From assembly GCF_021398735.1 (NCBI RefSeq), contig NZ_CP090349.1, positions 5,258,501-5,322,500 of the forward strand: 64,000 bases of DNA, written 5' to 3'. The stretch is from Methylobacterium oryzae. GTDB taxonomy: Bacteria > Pseudomonadota > Alphaproteobacteria > Rhizobiales > Beijerinckiaceae. Shown here one piece after another: positions 38,465-49,553 of this stretch (position 1 is its first letter; each line of letters begins with the position of its first letter). Position numbers and translations under genes: made by a program. Below the pieces are notes generated by a model. The model was not told where the DNA came from, made no database searches, and saw nothing but the letters and a program-made list of their open reading frames with translations.

Positions 38465-39246
38465 TGGATCGTCGTGAACAGGCGCGACCAGCGCACGTGG
38501 GCCGGCCAGTTCCAGACCTGCCAGGCCGGCGTACCCTCGTCGATCGAGAAGAAGATCATCTCGGCGCGCCCGACCAGGTTGGCGAAGGGCACGTAGCCGA
38601 CATTGGCGAGATCGCGCGAATCGGTGGAGTTGTCGCGGTTGTCGCCCATCATGAAAAAGTGACCGGGCGGGACCGTGTACAGCTCGGTCTTGTCCCAGAA
38701 GCCGTTGTCGCCGTCGCGCTCGATCACCCGGTGGACCACGCCGTTGGGCAGGGTCTCCAGGTACTGGGGCACCTTGGTCGGCTGGCCGTAGGGATCGGTG
38801 GTCTCGTAGTCGGCGATCCGCTCGCGCTTGACCGCCTTGCCGTTGATGTTGAGCACGCCGTCGATCATCTGGATCTTGTCGCCCGGCAGGCCGATCACGC
38901 GCTTGATGTAGTCGGTCGAATTGTCCTTGGGCAGCTTGAACACCGCGATGTCGCCGCGCTTCGGGTCCGCGCCCCAGATCCGGCCGTCGGCCTGGATCGG
39001 GATATACTCCGAGAGCGGCAGCGAGTACTTGGAATAGCCGTAAGAATATTTTGACACGAACAGGTAGTCGCCGATCAGCAGGGTCGGCACCAGCGAGCCG
39101 GACGGGATGTTGAACGGCTGGAACAGCAGGGTCCGCACCACGAGGGCGATCAGCAGCGCCTGGATGCCGACCTTCAGCGTCTCGCGGATGCTGGCCCAGG
39201 TGCCGGTGTCGGCAGGTTTCCTGAGCGGCTTGCCGTCGTAATCCAC
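38461..39246 (-). CDS. lepB: Signal peptidase I
   Basis: 261 residues from GTG. One membrane helix (about 24-42), catalytic Ser in NIPSGSLVPTLLIGD, catalytic Lys in DYIKRVIGLPGDKI, and the MGDNRDNSTDSR box. It removes signal peptides at the periplasmic face. It starts the lepB-rnc-era set. The 188-base gap to acpS (39247-39434) shows no gene. Confidence 0.96.
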   Translation of the reverse strand: MDYDGKPLRKPADTGTWASIRETLKVGIQALLIALVVRTLLFQPFNIPSGSLVPTLLIGDYLFVSKYSYGYSKYSLPLSEYIPIQADGRIWGADPKRGDIAVFKLPKDNSTDYIKRVIGLPGDKIQMIDGVLNINGKAVKRERIADYETTDPYGQPTKVPQYLETLPNGVVHRVIERDGDNGFWDKTELYTVPPGHFFMMGDNRDNSTDSRDLANVGYVPFANLVGRAEMIFFSIDEGTPAWQVWNWPAHVRWSRLFTTIH

Positions 39247-39434
39247 GCGCGCGTTCCGTCTTCGATTGAGGTGCGACGCCCGCGATCCGCGGGGCGCGGC
39301 CCCGCCGCGCGCGGCCTGATGTGCGGTTGTCCCGAGGAATGCGCCGCAATCGTGTCCGCCGTGTCCGGCGGTCTAGACCATGCGCGAGCCCCCCGCAACG
39401 CGCGACCGGCGCTGGCTAATCCGCGACGGCGGCC

Positions 39435-39845
39435 TCAACCGGCGACAGGGACCGGCAAGGCCTCGATGATCACGAAGGCTTGCGCCATCGGCGGATCGTC
39501 CGTGAGGCTCACGTGGAGCCGCGCCGCGTGCCCCGCCGGCAGGAGTTCCGCGAGCCGCTCGGCCGCGCCGCCCGCGAGCCGCAGGGTCGGCTGCCCGGAG
39601 GGCAGGTTCACCACCTCCATGTCGCGCCAGAACACGCCGGCGCTGAGGCCGGTGCCGAGCGCCTTGGCGCAGGCCTCCTTGGCGGCGAAGCGGCGGGCGT
39701 AGCCCTCGGCGCGGGCGGCCCGGCGGTCGCAGCGGGCCCGCTCCCCGTCGGTGAAGACCCGGTGGGTGAAGCGCTCGCCGTGCCGCTCCAGGGTCCGGGC
39801 GATCCGGCGGATGTCGCAGAGATCCGAGCCGATCCCGACGATCAT
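39435..39845 (-). CDS. acpS: Holo-[acyl-carrier-protein] synthase
   Basis: 136 residues: [15 protein letters not shown] with the metal-binding Asp, [15 protein letters not shown] with the second metal ligand, and a C-terminal [15 protein letters not shown]. It attaches phosphopantetheine to acyl carrier protein, which feeds the fatty acid and lipid A genes elsewhere in the window. Its ATG overlaps the pdxJ stop. Confidence 0.96.
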   Translation of the reverse strand: MIVGIGSDLCDIRRIARTLERHGERFTHRVFTDGERARCDRRAARAEGYARRFAAKEACAKALGTGLSAGVFWRDMEVVNLPSGQPTLRLAGGAAERLAELLPAGHAARLHVSLTDDPPMAQAFVIIEALPVPVAG

Positions 39846-40591
39846 GGGTGCCGCGCCCGGTCCATGGCGGCCCGCATGTCGCGCACCGCCCGGTCGAGCC
39901 CCACGAAGATCGCGTCGGCGATCAGGGAATGGCCGATATTCAGCTCCCGGATCTGCGGCAGCGCCGCCACCGGCCCGACGCTGCCGAGGGTAAGCCCGTG
40001 GCCCGCGTGGATCTCGAGGCCGAGGCCGGCCCCGTGCTCCGCCGCGCGCCGGATGCGGGCGAGCTCGCGCGCGGTCCGGGCGTCGTCGTCCTCCAGCGCC
40101 GCCTCGCAGTAGCTGCCGGTGTGCAGCTCGACGACGGGCGCCCCGAGGGCGCGGGCGGCGTCCATGACGGCGGGCTCGGGCTCGACGAACAGCGAGACGC
40201 GGATGCCGGCCTCCGCGAGGGCGCGGATGCGCGGCGCGAGATGCGCGCGGCCGCCGACGATGTCGAGGCCGCCCTCGGTGGTGCGCTCCTCGCGCTTCTC
40301 CGGGACGAGGCAGGCGGCGTGCGGGCGGGTCTCGAGCGCGATCGCCACCATCTCGTCGGTGGCGGCCATCTCGAAGTTGAGCGGCACGGACAGGCCGCGC
40401 TTGAGCGCCGCGATGTCGGTGTCGCGGATGTGGCGCCGGTCCTCGCGGAGATGCGCGGTGATCCCGTCGGCGCCCGCCTCGACGGCGAGCAGGGCCGCCC
40501 GCACCGGGTCCGGATAGTCGCCGCCGCGGGCGTTGCGGACGGTCGCGACGTGATCGATGTTGACGCCCAGGCGCAGTTTCTCGGAGGTCAT
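39842..40591 (-). CDS. pdxJ: Pyridoxine 5'-phosphate synthase
   Basis: 249 residues starting at MTSEKLRL; an upstream extension was rejected. Motifs: [61 protein letters not shown] and [10 protein letters not shown]. It makes pyridoxine 5'-phosphate from 1-deoxyxylulose 5-phosphate and an aminoacetone phosphate. The first substrate is the product of the dxs gene just upstream. Confidence 0.96.
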   Translation of the reverse strand: MTSEKLRLGVNIDHVATVRNARGGDYPDPVRAALLAVEAGADGITAHLREDRRHIRDTDIAALKRGLSVPLNFEMAATDEMVAIALETRPHAACLVPEKREERTTEGGLDIVGGRAHLAPRIRALAEAGIRVSLFVEPEPAVMDAARALGAPVVELHTGSYCEAALEDDDARTARELARIRRAAEHGAGLGLEIHAGHGLTLGSVGPVAALPQIRELNIGHSLIADAIFVGLDRAVRDMRAAMDRARHP

Positions 40592-40749
40592 CCGCTCGTT
40601 CGTCCCCGTGTCGGCGCGGCGCGACAGGCTCACCGGGGGGTCGGAAGGCGCCGCGCGCCCTCACCCCGTGCCGGCGATATGCGGAGGATCGCGCGCGCCG
40701 GCAAGACGGTCGGGGTTCGGGGGCGGGCTCCGGCGGCCGACCCGCCCGG

Positions 40750-42729
40750 TCAGGCGAGCCGCAGGCGCGACCGGCTGTCCTTCCGCTCGGGCAGTGTGTC
40801 GAGGGCGGTCCTGACGATGGTCGTGGCGTCGAGGCCCGCCTCGGCGTACATCTTCTCCGGGCTGTCGTGGTCCTGGTAGGCGTCCGGCAGCGTCATCGTC
40901 CGCACCCGCACGCCCCCCGCGTCCAGAGCGCCCCGCTCCGCCAGCAGGTGCAGCACCATCGCGCCGAACCCGCCCCGCGAGCCCTCCTCGATCGTGATCA
41001 GCACCTCGTGCTCGCGCGCCAAATCCAGGATCAGCGCCTCGTCCAGCGGCTTGGCGAACCGCGCGTCCGCCACCGTCACCGCCACGCCCTGCTCGGCCAG
41101 CGTGTCGGCCGCCTTCAGCGCCTCCGACAGGCGCGTGCCGAGCGACAGCAGCGCCACACGCGCCTCCGCGTCGCGCCGCACCACCCGACCCTTGCCGATC
41201 GCCAGCGCCTCGCCCCGCTCCGGAAGCTCGACGCCCACACCCTCGCCGCGCGGGTAGCGCAGCGCGATCGGGCCCGTGTCGTGCGCGTGGGCGGTCGCCA
41301 CCATGTGCACCAGCTCGGCCTCGTCGGAGGCCGCCATCACGGTCATGTTCGGCAGGCAGCACAGGTAGGCCAGGTCGAACGCGCCCGCGTGCGTCGCCCC
41401 GTCGGCGCCGACCAGCCCCGCCCGGTCCAGGCAGAACCGCACGGGCAGGTTCTGCAGCGCCACGTCGTGCACCACCTGGTCGTAGGCCCGCTGCAGGAAC
41501 GTCGAGTAGATCGCCACGAACGGCCGGTAGCCCTCGGTGGCCAGACCGCCCGCGAACGTCACCGCGTGCTGCTCGGCGATGCCGACGTCGAAGGTCTTGT
41601 CCGGGTGCGCCTTGCCGAACAGGTCGATGCCGGTGCCCCCCGGCATCGCCGCGGTGATCGCCACGACCTTGTCGTCGGCGTCGGCCGCCTTGATCAGGCT
41701 CTCGCCGAACACCCGCGTGTAGGCCGGCGCGTTCGGCTTGGCCTTGGCCTGGACCCCTGAGACCACGTCGAACTTGACCACGCCGTGGTAGCGGTCGGCC
41801 GAGGCCTCGGCCGGGGCGTAGCCCTTGCCCTTCTGGGTGACGACGTGGAGCAGGATCGGGCCGTGCTCGGCGTCGCGGACGTTCTTGAGCACCGGCAGCA
41901 GGTGGTCGAGGTTGTGCCCGTCGACCGGGCCGACGTAGTGGAAGCCCATCTCCTCGAACATGGTGCCGCCGCCGACCACGAGCGAGCGGGCGTATTCCTC
42001 GGCCGCGGCGGCGCGCTGGTAGAGCGCCTTGGGCAGGAGCTTGCCGAGCTGCTTGGCGGTCTCGCGCAGGGACTGGTAGGCGCCGCCCGAGGCGAGGCGG
42101 GCGAGGTAGGCCGACATGGCGCCGACGGGGGGCGCGATCGACATGTCGTTGTCGTTGAGGATGACGATCAGGCGCGAGTGCAGGGCGCCGGCGTTGTTGA
42201 GGGCCTCGTAGGCCATGCCGGCCGACATCGAGCCGTCGCCGATGACCGCGATGGCGTTGCGGCGCTTGGGCGGGCGGTTCTTCGACTTGGCGGCGGCGTT
42301 GTCGAGGTCGCGGGCGACCGCCATGCCCAGCGCGGCCGAGATCGAGGTCGAGGAGTGGGCGGCGCCGAAGGGGTCGTAGACGCTCTCGCTCCGCTTGGTG
42401 AAGCCCGACAGGCCGCCGCCCTGGCGCAGCGTCCGGATGCGGTCGCGGCGCTCGGTGAGGATCTTGTGGGGGTAGCACTGGTGTCCGACGTCCCAGACGA
42501 TGCGGTCGTCGGGGGTGTCGAACACGTGGTGCAGCGCCACGGTCAGCTCGACGACGCCGAGCCCCGAGCCGAGATGGCCGCCGGTGATCGAGACCGCGTC
42601 GATCATCTCGGCGCGCACCGCGTCCGCCACCGCCGGAAGCTCCGACTCCGGAAGACGCCGCAGCGCCGAAGGAGACGGAACGCGGTCCAGCAACGCCGAT
42701 TGCTCAGGGGAGAGTGCCAATGCTCGCAT
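40750..42729 (-). CDS. dxs: 1-deoxy-D-xylulose-5-phosphate synthase
   Basis: 659 residues. Thiamine-diphosphate enzyme with [49 protein letters not shown] with the ND metal motif, [15 protein letters not shown] and a C-terminal transketolase domain. It condenses pyruvate and glyceraldehyde 3-phosphate to DXP, which feeds both the MEP pathway (dxr in this window) and vitamin B6 (pdxJ next to it). Pyruvate and G3P are also the products of the Eda step. Confidence 0.97.
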   Translation of the reverse strand: MRALALSPEQSALLDRVPSPSALRRLPESELPAVADAVRAEMIDAVSITGGHLGSGLGVVELTVALHHVFDTPDDRIVWDVGHQCYPHKILTERRDRIRTLRQGGGLSGFTKRSESVYDPFGAAHSSTSISAALGMAVARDLDNAAAKSKNRPPKRRNAIAVIGDGSMSAGMAYEALNNAGALHSRLIVILNDNDMSIAPPVGAMSAYLARLASGGAYQSLRETAKQLGKLLPKALYQRAAAAEEYARSLVVGGGTMFEEMGFHYVGPVDGHNLDHLLPVLKNVRDAEHGPILLHVVTQKGKGYAPAEASADRYHGVVKFDVVSGVQAKAKPNAPAYTRVFGESLIKAADADDKVVAITAAMPGGTGIDLFGKAHPDKTFDVGIAEQHAVTFAGGLATEGYRPFVAIYSTFLQRAYDQVVHDVALQNLPVRFCLDRAGLVGADGATHAGAFDLAYLCCLPNMTVMAASDEAELVHMVATAHAHDTGPIALRYPRGEGVGVELPERGEALAIGKGRVVRRDAEARVALLSLGTRLSEALKAADTLAEQGVAVTVADARFAKPLDEALILDLAREHEVLITIEEGSRGGFGAMVLHLLAERGALDAGGVRVRTMTLPDAYQDHDSPEKMYAEAGLDATTIVRTALDTLPERKDSRSRLRLA

Positions 42730-42931
42730 CCGTTCGTTCGAGTATGGCGACGGCTCCGTCGCGGGCCCTCGGCAACCGCGACGCCAGCACCCCGGGGACG
42801 CGTGTTCATGCTAGAACCCGCCCGTCCGTCGCTGTCATGATAGTGCCAGTTACGGACGAACGGCGGCGCGATCAATGTCGGGCCGGCGTTTTTTTCAATC
42901 ACGTGCCCTTAACGCCACAAGAGGTTCGCCT

Positions 42932-43186
42932 TTGAATCCGGCTCGTCTGTGCACAATCCTGCTCATGTTCGCGATTACGGGTCACGGCCAAGCTTACGCC
43001 CAGCCGCGGCCGCCGGACGGCAATCTCGACTTCCTCTGCAACTTCCTCGGCGACTGCCCGGCGCGGGTCGCGCCGGGCGGCCCCGATCGCGACGTCCGCC
43101 CGTTCAGCAACAGCCTCGGCCGGCCCTGCGCGTGGCGGGACCGCCCGACCCCGGAGGGCGTCCGCCGGGTCCGCGTCTGCTGGTGA
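42932..43186 (+). CDS. Small exported protein preceding a nuclease gene
   Basis: 84 residues if begun at the TTG at 42932, which has AAGAGGTTCGCCT ahead and gives a full signal peptide (NPARLCTILLMFAITGHGQA, cut near AQP); the start is uncertain. The mature part, about 60 residues, has cysteines (LCNF, GDCPA, PCAW, RVCW) and a conserved-looking GNLDFLCNFLGDCP. Its stop overlaps the nuclease start (TGATG). No family is recognised. It is divergent from dxs; the gap between them (42730-42931) has a T-run near 42888. Confidence 0.6.
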   Translation: MNPARLCTILLMFAITGHGQAYAQPRPPDGNLDFLCNFLGDCPARVAPGGPDRDVRPFSNSLGRPCAWRDRPTPEGVRRVRVCW

Positions 43187-44067
43187 TGCGGGCACCGACG
43201 CTCGCCGCCGCGGTCCTCACCCTCGCGCTGGGCCCGCTCCCGGTCCGAGCCCAGGATTCCTGTCCGGCCCTGTTCGCGGACGGGCAGACGCCCGTCCTCA
43301 CGAATCCGAAGCTCGCCGTCCGCGCGGTCCCGCTGTGCTTCGAGGCCTTCGCGGTCCTGCATTCCGGCGTGACGCGCACGCCGCTCTACGCCGCCGAGCA
43401 CCTCACCCGCGCCAGCGTCGCGGCGGCCCGGGCGGTGGCCCGCGACGATTCCTTCCACGAGGAGACGCGCCTGCCGGAGGATCAGCGCGCCGCGCTGGAG
43501 GATTACGTCCGCAGCGGGTTCGACCGGGGCCATCTCGCGCCGGCCGGGGACATGCCGACCCTCGCCGCCCAGGCCGAGTCGTTCAGCCTCGCCAACATCG
43601 TGCCGCAGAACCGCGTCCTGAACCGGGGACTCTGGGCGGATATCGAGGAGAGCACCCGGCGCCTGGCCACCCGCCGGGGCGCGCTGTTCGTCGTCACCGG
43701 GGTGATCTTCGCGGGCGACGCGGTGCAGCAGATCAAGGGCGGCGTGCTCGTCCCGACGCAGCTGTTCAAGGCCGTGTACGACCCGTCCCGCGGCGAGGCG
43801 GGTGCCTACCTCGCCCGGAACGACGATTCGAGGGACTGGCGCGCCCTGTCGATCGACGATCTCCGCCAGGAAGCCGGCATCGACGTCTTTCCCGGCCTGC
43901 CGCCCGCGGCCCGGGCGACCGCGATGGGGCTGCCGGATCCTCAGGCCTCCGCCCGCGCGGAGGAGCGCCGGCCCCGGCACGAGCAGACCTGGCAGGACTG
44001 GCTCGAGCGCGAACTCGCCCGCGCCCTGCGCAAGCTCGTCCGCGACTTCCTGCGCACGTTCTTCTGA
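43186..44067 (+). CDS. Exported DNA/RNA non-specific endonuclease
   Basis: 293 residues with a signal peptide (MRAPTLAAAVLTLALGPLPVRA). The nuclease signature is FDRGHLAPAGDM with catalytic His116, followed by NIVPQNRVLNRGLW, whose Asn residues bind the metal (betabeta-alpha-metal fold, Serratia nuclease family). The C-terminal tail is highly charged. It should degrade nucleic acids outside the cytoplasm, for nutrition or defence. It is translationally coupled to the small exported protein before it. Confidence 0.88.
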   Translation: MRAPTLAAAVLTLALGPLPVRAQDSCPALFADGQTPVLTNPKLAVRAVPLCFEAFAVLHSGVTRTPLYAAEHLTRASVAAARAVARDDSFHEETRLPEDQRAALEDYVRSGFDRGHLAPAGDMPTLAAQAESFSLANIVPQNRVLNRGLWADIEESTRRLATRRGALFVVTGVIFAGDAVQQIKGGVLVPTQLFKAVYDPSRGEAGAYLARNDDSRDWRALSIDDLRQEAGIDVFPGLPPAARATAMGLPDPQASARAEERRPRHEQTWQDWLERELARALRKLVRDFLRTFF

Positions 44068-44076
44068 GAGGACCCG

Positions 44077-44412
44077 ATGCCCGAGGACAAGCGACGCGCC
44101 CGGCCCAAGAGGGGAAGCCCGGAGAGCGAGAGCCCGGACGGCAAGAACTCGGACACCGAGGGCTTCGCGCCGTTCGCCGACGATGCCGGCGTGCGCTCCG
44201 TCGGCGCCCTGAGCTTCGAGAACGGCACGGACCGGATCGCCCTGCACGGGTCCCTCGACCTGACCCGCGACCGGACCGGCCTGGAGCAGGCCAGGCTGCT
44301 CCGGGAGACGCTGGACGCGATCGTGAAGGCCCTGGAGGCGTCCGACCTGCCGGACGCGGTGGCGGAGGTGCCGGACGCGCCGCCGGGAACGGTCAAGAAC
44401 CCCTTCGCGTGA
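44077..44412 (+). CDS. Conserved-looking small cytoplasmic protein, unknown function
   Basis: 111 residues, no signal peptide. A polar disordered head (KRRARPKRGSPESESPDGK) is followed by a compact part with SFENGTDRIALHGSLDLTRD, LEQARLLRETLDAIVKALE and a tail TVKNPFA. It starts 9 bases after the nuclease stop, so the three genes from 42932 look like one operon. The function is not recognisable. Confidence 0.65.
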   Translation: MPEDKRRARPKRGSPESESPDGKNSDTEGFAPFADDAGVRSVGALSFENGTDRIALHGSLDLTRDRTGLEQARLLRETLDAIVKALEASDLPDAVAEVPDAPPGTVKNPFA

Positions 44413-44595
44413 GCGATCCGGCGCCCGCCGGCGGCGGGCCCGTCCTTGCCGCGTCCCGGCGGGCCTGATACTCGGAGAGGGTCATTCCTATATCGTAGGG
44501 ACGCGCGTCCAGGACGGGTGCTGAGGCCCGGTGCCTGACCCGTGCCGCTGGCACGATCCGCGCGGTCCCGAACAACGCGCCGAGGACGATCCGCG

Positions 44596-46248
<1,653 letters not shown>

Positions 46249-46256
46249 GACCGGTC

Positions 46257-46291
46257 GCGGCTCCGGGGCGCCGCCGGCGTTCCGGAGCCGC
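46257..46291. terminator. Hairpin between convergent ettA and epimerase-like genes
   Basis: Perfect 10-base-pair arms (GCGGCTCCGG and CCGGAGCCGC) with a 15-base loop, 8 bases after the ettA stop and before the 3' end of the convergent gene. There is no T-run on either strand, so termination would be weak or factor-dependent. Confidence 0.45.
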
Positions 46292-46335
46292 GCGCCCGTC
46301 CGAGGACGTTGCCGTCACCTCTGCCCGGTGACGGA

Positions 46336-47283
46336 TCACCGGATGCGCGCCCGCGCCTCCGCCAGGATCGTCGCCAGGCTCTGCGCGAGCGGGATCGTCG
46401 GGGCCCATCCGGTGGCGGTCGCGAAGGCCGCGGGGTCGCAGCCCTCGCTGCGCACACCCGCCGGGCGGACCCGGCCGGGCGCGACGCGCAGGTCGAACCG
46501 CGCCTCCGTCAGGCCGCGCAGCGTCTCCAGGATGTCGGAGACCGGTGTGACGACCCCCGATCCCACGTTGAAGATGCCGCCATCCGGCAGGTCGTCGATC
46601 CGGGCGATCACGCGCAGGCACGCCGCGGTGACGTCGGCCACGTCGAGGAAGTCGCGCCCCGCCGAGAGGTCGCCGACCTCCAGGCTCGGCGGCGCCAGCC
46701 CCCGCTCGATGCGGGCGATCTGACCGGCGAAGGAGGCGACCACGAAGGTCTCGCTCTGTCCGGCCCCGATGTAGTTCGACGGCCGCAGCACGAGATGCTT
46801 GATCCGGGCATTCGCCAGCACGTCGCGGAGGATGTACTCGCAGGCGTTCTTAGTCCGGCCCGAGATCGTGTCGGGGCGCGGCGTGACGCTCTCGTCCGGG
46901 CGCGGGCAGGCGCGGAACACTTCGCCGTAGACGACCGTGGAGCTGAGGAAGACCAGCGCCGCGCGAGTCCGCGCCACCGCCTCGGCGAGGTTGAGGGTGC
47001 CGAGCAGCTCCGCCCGCCAGGCGTAGGACGGCGTCTCGCTCGACTGCGCCACCGAGGCCAGCGCCGCGAGGTGGAACACGCAGGTCGGGTCGAAGGCCGC
47101 GACCGTCTCGGCGAGCTCGCGCGCGTCGAACGGGTCCACGGCCCTAAGCGTCACGCCGTCGAGGGGCGGTGGCGGGCTCCGGTCGAGGCCGAGGATGGGG
47201 CTGCCCGGCGGCAGGTCCCGACGCAGCGCCTCGAGCAGGCGGCGGCCGAGATAGTCTCCCGCTCCGGTGACGAGGACGCGCAT
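46336..47283 (-). CDS. NAD-dependent epimerase/dehydratase family protein lacking the catalytic Tyr
   Basis: 315 residues starting at MRVLVTGAGD. Rossmann site GAGDYLG near residues 7-13, then the active-site Ser/Thr segment VFLSSTVVYGE (114-116). The extended SDR motif Tyr-x3-Lys should follow; instead the sequence is SGRTKNACEY, with Ser141 where the Tyr should be and Lys145 in place. The order of motifs resembles GDP-6-deoxy-D-mannose reductase and similar sugar-nucleotide enzymes. The missing Tyr may mean a different chemistry or a non-catalytic role. The 287-base gap to opgC (47284-47570) shows no gene. Confidence 0.75.
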   Translation of the reverse strand: MRVLVTGAGDYLGRRLLEALRRDLPPGSPILGLDRSPPPPLDGVTLRAVDPFDARELAETVAAFDPTCVFHLAALASVAQSSETPSYAWRAELLGTLNLAEAVARTRAALVFLSSTVVYGEVFRACPRPDESVTPRPDTISGRTKNACEYILRDVLANARIKHLVLRPSNYIGAGQSETFVVASFAGQIARIERGLAPPSLEVGDLSAGRDFLDVADVTAACLRVIARIDDLPDGGIFNVGSGVVTPVSDILETLRGLTEARFDLRVAPGRVRPAGVRSEGCDPAAFATATGWAPTIPLAQSLATILAEARARIR

Positions 47284-47570
47284 GCCCCTTGCCCTCAACC
47301 CTGCCACGAACCCAGCGACGCGCCCCGTGCCGGCGCGGGCGCCGGCAACCGGGATCGTCGGCCGCGTCTATACCGGGCCTTGCCGCGACGCGAGGGGGCG
47401 ACGCGGCCAACGGCCGCCGCGGCGGGCGGATCATCGGTGCGACCCCGCCGTTGTGCACATCCGAACAAAGGCGCGTGATCGGAGGGGCCTCGGGCGGCCG
47501 GCGCGCTATGGTTGCACCGCGGCCCCGGCCGCTCCGCGTCCGGACGGAGAGCGCCACGGTGATGGGCTGA

Positions 47571-48764
47571 GTGACGCGCCTCGACGATCTCGAACGGCCC
47601 GGCGCCGCGGAACCGCGGGCGCTCCCCCCACCGCCCGCGGAGGCACGGCCGGCGAAGCCCGCGCGCGACGCGCGGGTCGACGTGGTGCGCGGCCTCGCGC
47701 TCCTGACGATCTTCATCGACCACATCCCGCGCAACGCGCCGGCCCTGCTGACGCTGCACAATTTCGGGTTCTCGGACGCGGCCGAGATCTTCGTGCTGCT
47801 GGCCGGCTACTCGTCGATGATCGCCTACGGCGGGCTGTTCCGGCGCGCCGGGATCCGGACGGCGCTCACGCGCATCGCCAAGCGCTGCCTGCGCATCTAC
47901 CTGTTCCAGGCGGGGCTGCTGCTCGCGACCCTGGTCATCGTCCGGATCTGGATGGACCTCACCGGCCTGACGCCGCGATTCGGCGTCGCGCCGCTGCTGC
48001 AGATGGGTCTCCTGCCGGGCCTGCTGCGCGGCCTCGCGCTGAACGCGCTCCCGAACTACCTCGACATCCTGCCGCTCTACATCCTGCTGCTGGCGCTGTT
48101 CCCGCTGATCTACCTCGGGATGCGGCGCGGGATCTGGGGCGTACTGGGCCTGTCGGGCGCCCTCTGGCTCGCCGCCAACGTCGATCACCAGCTGAACCTC
48201 CCGAACGCCGCGGCGGTGGACGACGGGTGGTACTTCAACCCCTTCGCGTGGCAGTTCCTGTTCGTGATCGGCGCGGCGCTCGCGGTCAAGGTCCGCGCCC
48301 ATGACGGCCTGCTGCCGCGGCGCGGATGGGCCGTGGCGGCGGCCGCGGCCTACCTCGCCTTCGCGTTCCTGCAGGGCGGGTCCTGGGCGGAGTGGGGGCT
48401 TCCGGACCTCCGGCCGCTGGCGATCGGCCCGCCCGACAAGAGCCACGTCGCACCCCTGCGCCTGATCAACATGCTGGCGCTGGCCTACCTGCTGTTCAGC
48501 GCGCCCGCCGTGGCCCGCGCGAGCCGGTGGCGGCGGCTGCGCCTCGTCGACGCCTGCGGGCGGCACTCGCTGGAGATCTTCGCCGCCGGATGCCTGGCGG
48601 CGCTGATCGGCCGCATCCTCTACCGGACCTTCGACCCCACTTGGCCGCTGCAGATCGCGGTCAATGTCGGGGGGATCGCGATCATGCTCGGCCTCGCCCA
48701 CGTCCTGGACGCGCGCCTGCGCCGGGCGGCCGGGACCGGCCCCGACGCGCGCCGGCCCGGATAG
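47571..48764 (+). CDS. opgC: OpgC-family membrane acyltransferase
   Basis: 397 residues, GTG start. The N-terminal tail (about 33 residues) is cytoplasmic and Pro-rich; the OpgC pattern starts at [20 protein letters not shown] with the conserved His and continues with [20 protein letters not shown]. About ten membrane segments follow. OpgC succinylates osmoregulated periplasmic glucans in Proteobacteria; whether this copy does so is inferred from family only. Confidence 0.83.
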   Translation: MTRLDDLERPGAAEPRALPPPPAEARPAKPARDARVDVVRGLALLTIFIDHIPRNAPALLTLHNFGFSDAAEIFVLLAGYSSMIAYGGLFRRAGIRTALTRIAKRCLRIYLFQAGLLLATLVIVRIWMDLTGLTPRFGVAPLLQMGLLPGLLRGLALNALPNYLDILPLYILLLALFPLIYLGMRRGIWGVLGLSGALWLAANVDHQLNLPNAAAVDDGWYFNPFAWQFLFVIGAALAVKVRAHDGLLPRRGWAVAAAAAYLAFAFLQGGSWAEWGLPDLRPLAIGPPDKSHVAPLRLINMLALAYLLFSAPAVARASRWRRLRLVDACGRHSLEIFAAGCLAALIGRILYRTFDPTWPLQIAVNVGGIAIMLGLAHVLDARLRRAAGTGPDARRPG

Positions 48765-48780
48765 GCCGGGAGGAGCCGCG

Positions 48781-48954
48781 ATGCCGCCGATGCGCCGCAA
48801 GGGCGATCTGCCGGAGAAGATCTGCGCCCAGTGCGGCCGCCCGTTCGCGTGGCGCAAGAAGTGGGAGCGCGTCTGGGACGAGGTCCGCTACTGCTCGGAC
48901 CGGTGCCGGGCCGAGGCGAAGGCCGCGCGCGGGCGCGACGCGGCGGGGCGCTGA
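48781..48954 (+). CDS. DUF2256 domain protein
   Basis: 57 residues from ATG. It matches DUF2256 closely: [20 protein letters not shown] then [10 protein letters not shown], a four-cysteine zinc-ribbon pattern (Cys-x2-Cys and Cys-x3-Cys). Function unknown. Its last 67 bases overlap, tail to tail, the 3' end of the molybdenum cofactor gene on the opposite strand. Confidence 0.85.
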   Translation: MPPMRRKGDLPEKICAQCGRPFAWRKKWERVWDEVRYCSDRCRAEAKAARGRDAAGR

Positions 48955-49553
48955 CCGCGCAGCGCGGCCAGCGCGTCCGGCGTGTCGACGTCGAGGGCGG
49001 TGGCCGGGTCGCCCGGGATCTCCAGCACGTCCGGCCGACCCTTCAGGAGCGGCCCGGCCCCGTGATCGCCGGCGAGGCGGGCGATGTCCGGGCCGAGGCG
49101 GCGCAGGTTGAGCAGCACCGGATTCCCCCGCCGGCCGGCCTGCACCGGCACCACGGCCGCCGGCGGCTCCAAGGCGCCCGCGGAGGCCTCCGCGAAGGCC
49201 TCCGCCAAGCGGTCGAGATGCGCGGCGGTGACGCGCGGCATGTCGCCCAGCACGACGATGGCGGCCGTGCAGGTGGCGGGCAGCGCCGCGAGGCCGGCGC
49301 GCAGCGAGCTCGCGAGGCCGGAGCGGTAATCCGCATTGTCGACGCGGACGAGGTCGAGCCCCGCCAGCGCGTCGCGGACCGCCGCCGCGTGCGCGCCGAG
49401 CACGGCGACCACCGGCCGGGGCCGGGCGCCGAGGGCCGCCTCCGCGGCGTGGCGCACCAGCGGCCGCCCGTCGAGGGGCGCGAGCAGCTTCGGCGCGGCG
49501 CCGAACCGGCTGCCGAGGCCCGCGGCGAGCAGGATCGTGCCGATCTCAGGCAT
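48888..49553 (-). CDS. MobA/MocA-like nucleotidyltransferase (molybdenum cofactor)
   Basis: 221 residues. GT-A type nucleotidyltransferase: [24 protein letters not shown] at the N-terminus (quoted in part by motif [10 protein letters not shown]), [14 protein letters not shown] and GNPVLL. It is closest to MocA-type enzymes that attach CMP or GMP to molybdopterin for hydroxylase-type enzymes. It ends the four-gene operon with the XdhC pair. The last 20 residues are Arg/Ala-rich and overlap the DUF2256 gene, so the true C-terminus may be disordered. Confidence 0.82.
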   Translation of the reverse strand: MPEIGTILLAAGLGSRFGAAPKLLAPLDGRPLVRHAAEAALGARPRPVVAVLGAHAAAVRDALAGLDLVRVDNADYRSGLASSLRAGLAALPATCTAAIVVLGDMPRVTAAHLDRLAEAFAEASAGALEPPAAVVPVQAGRRGNPVLLNLRRLGPDIARLAGDHGAGPLLKGRPDVLEIPGDPATALDVDTPDALAALRGQRPAASRPRAAFASARHRSEQ

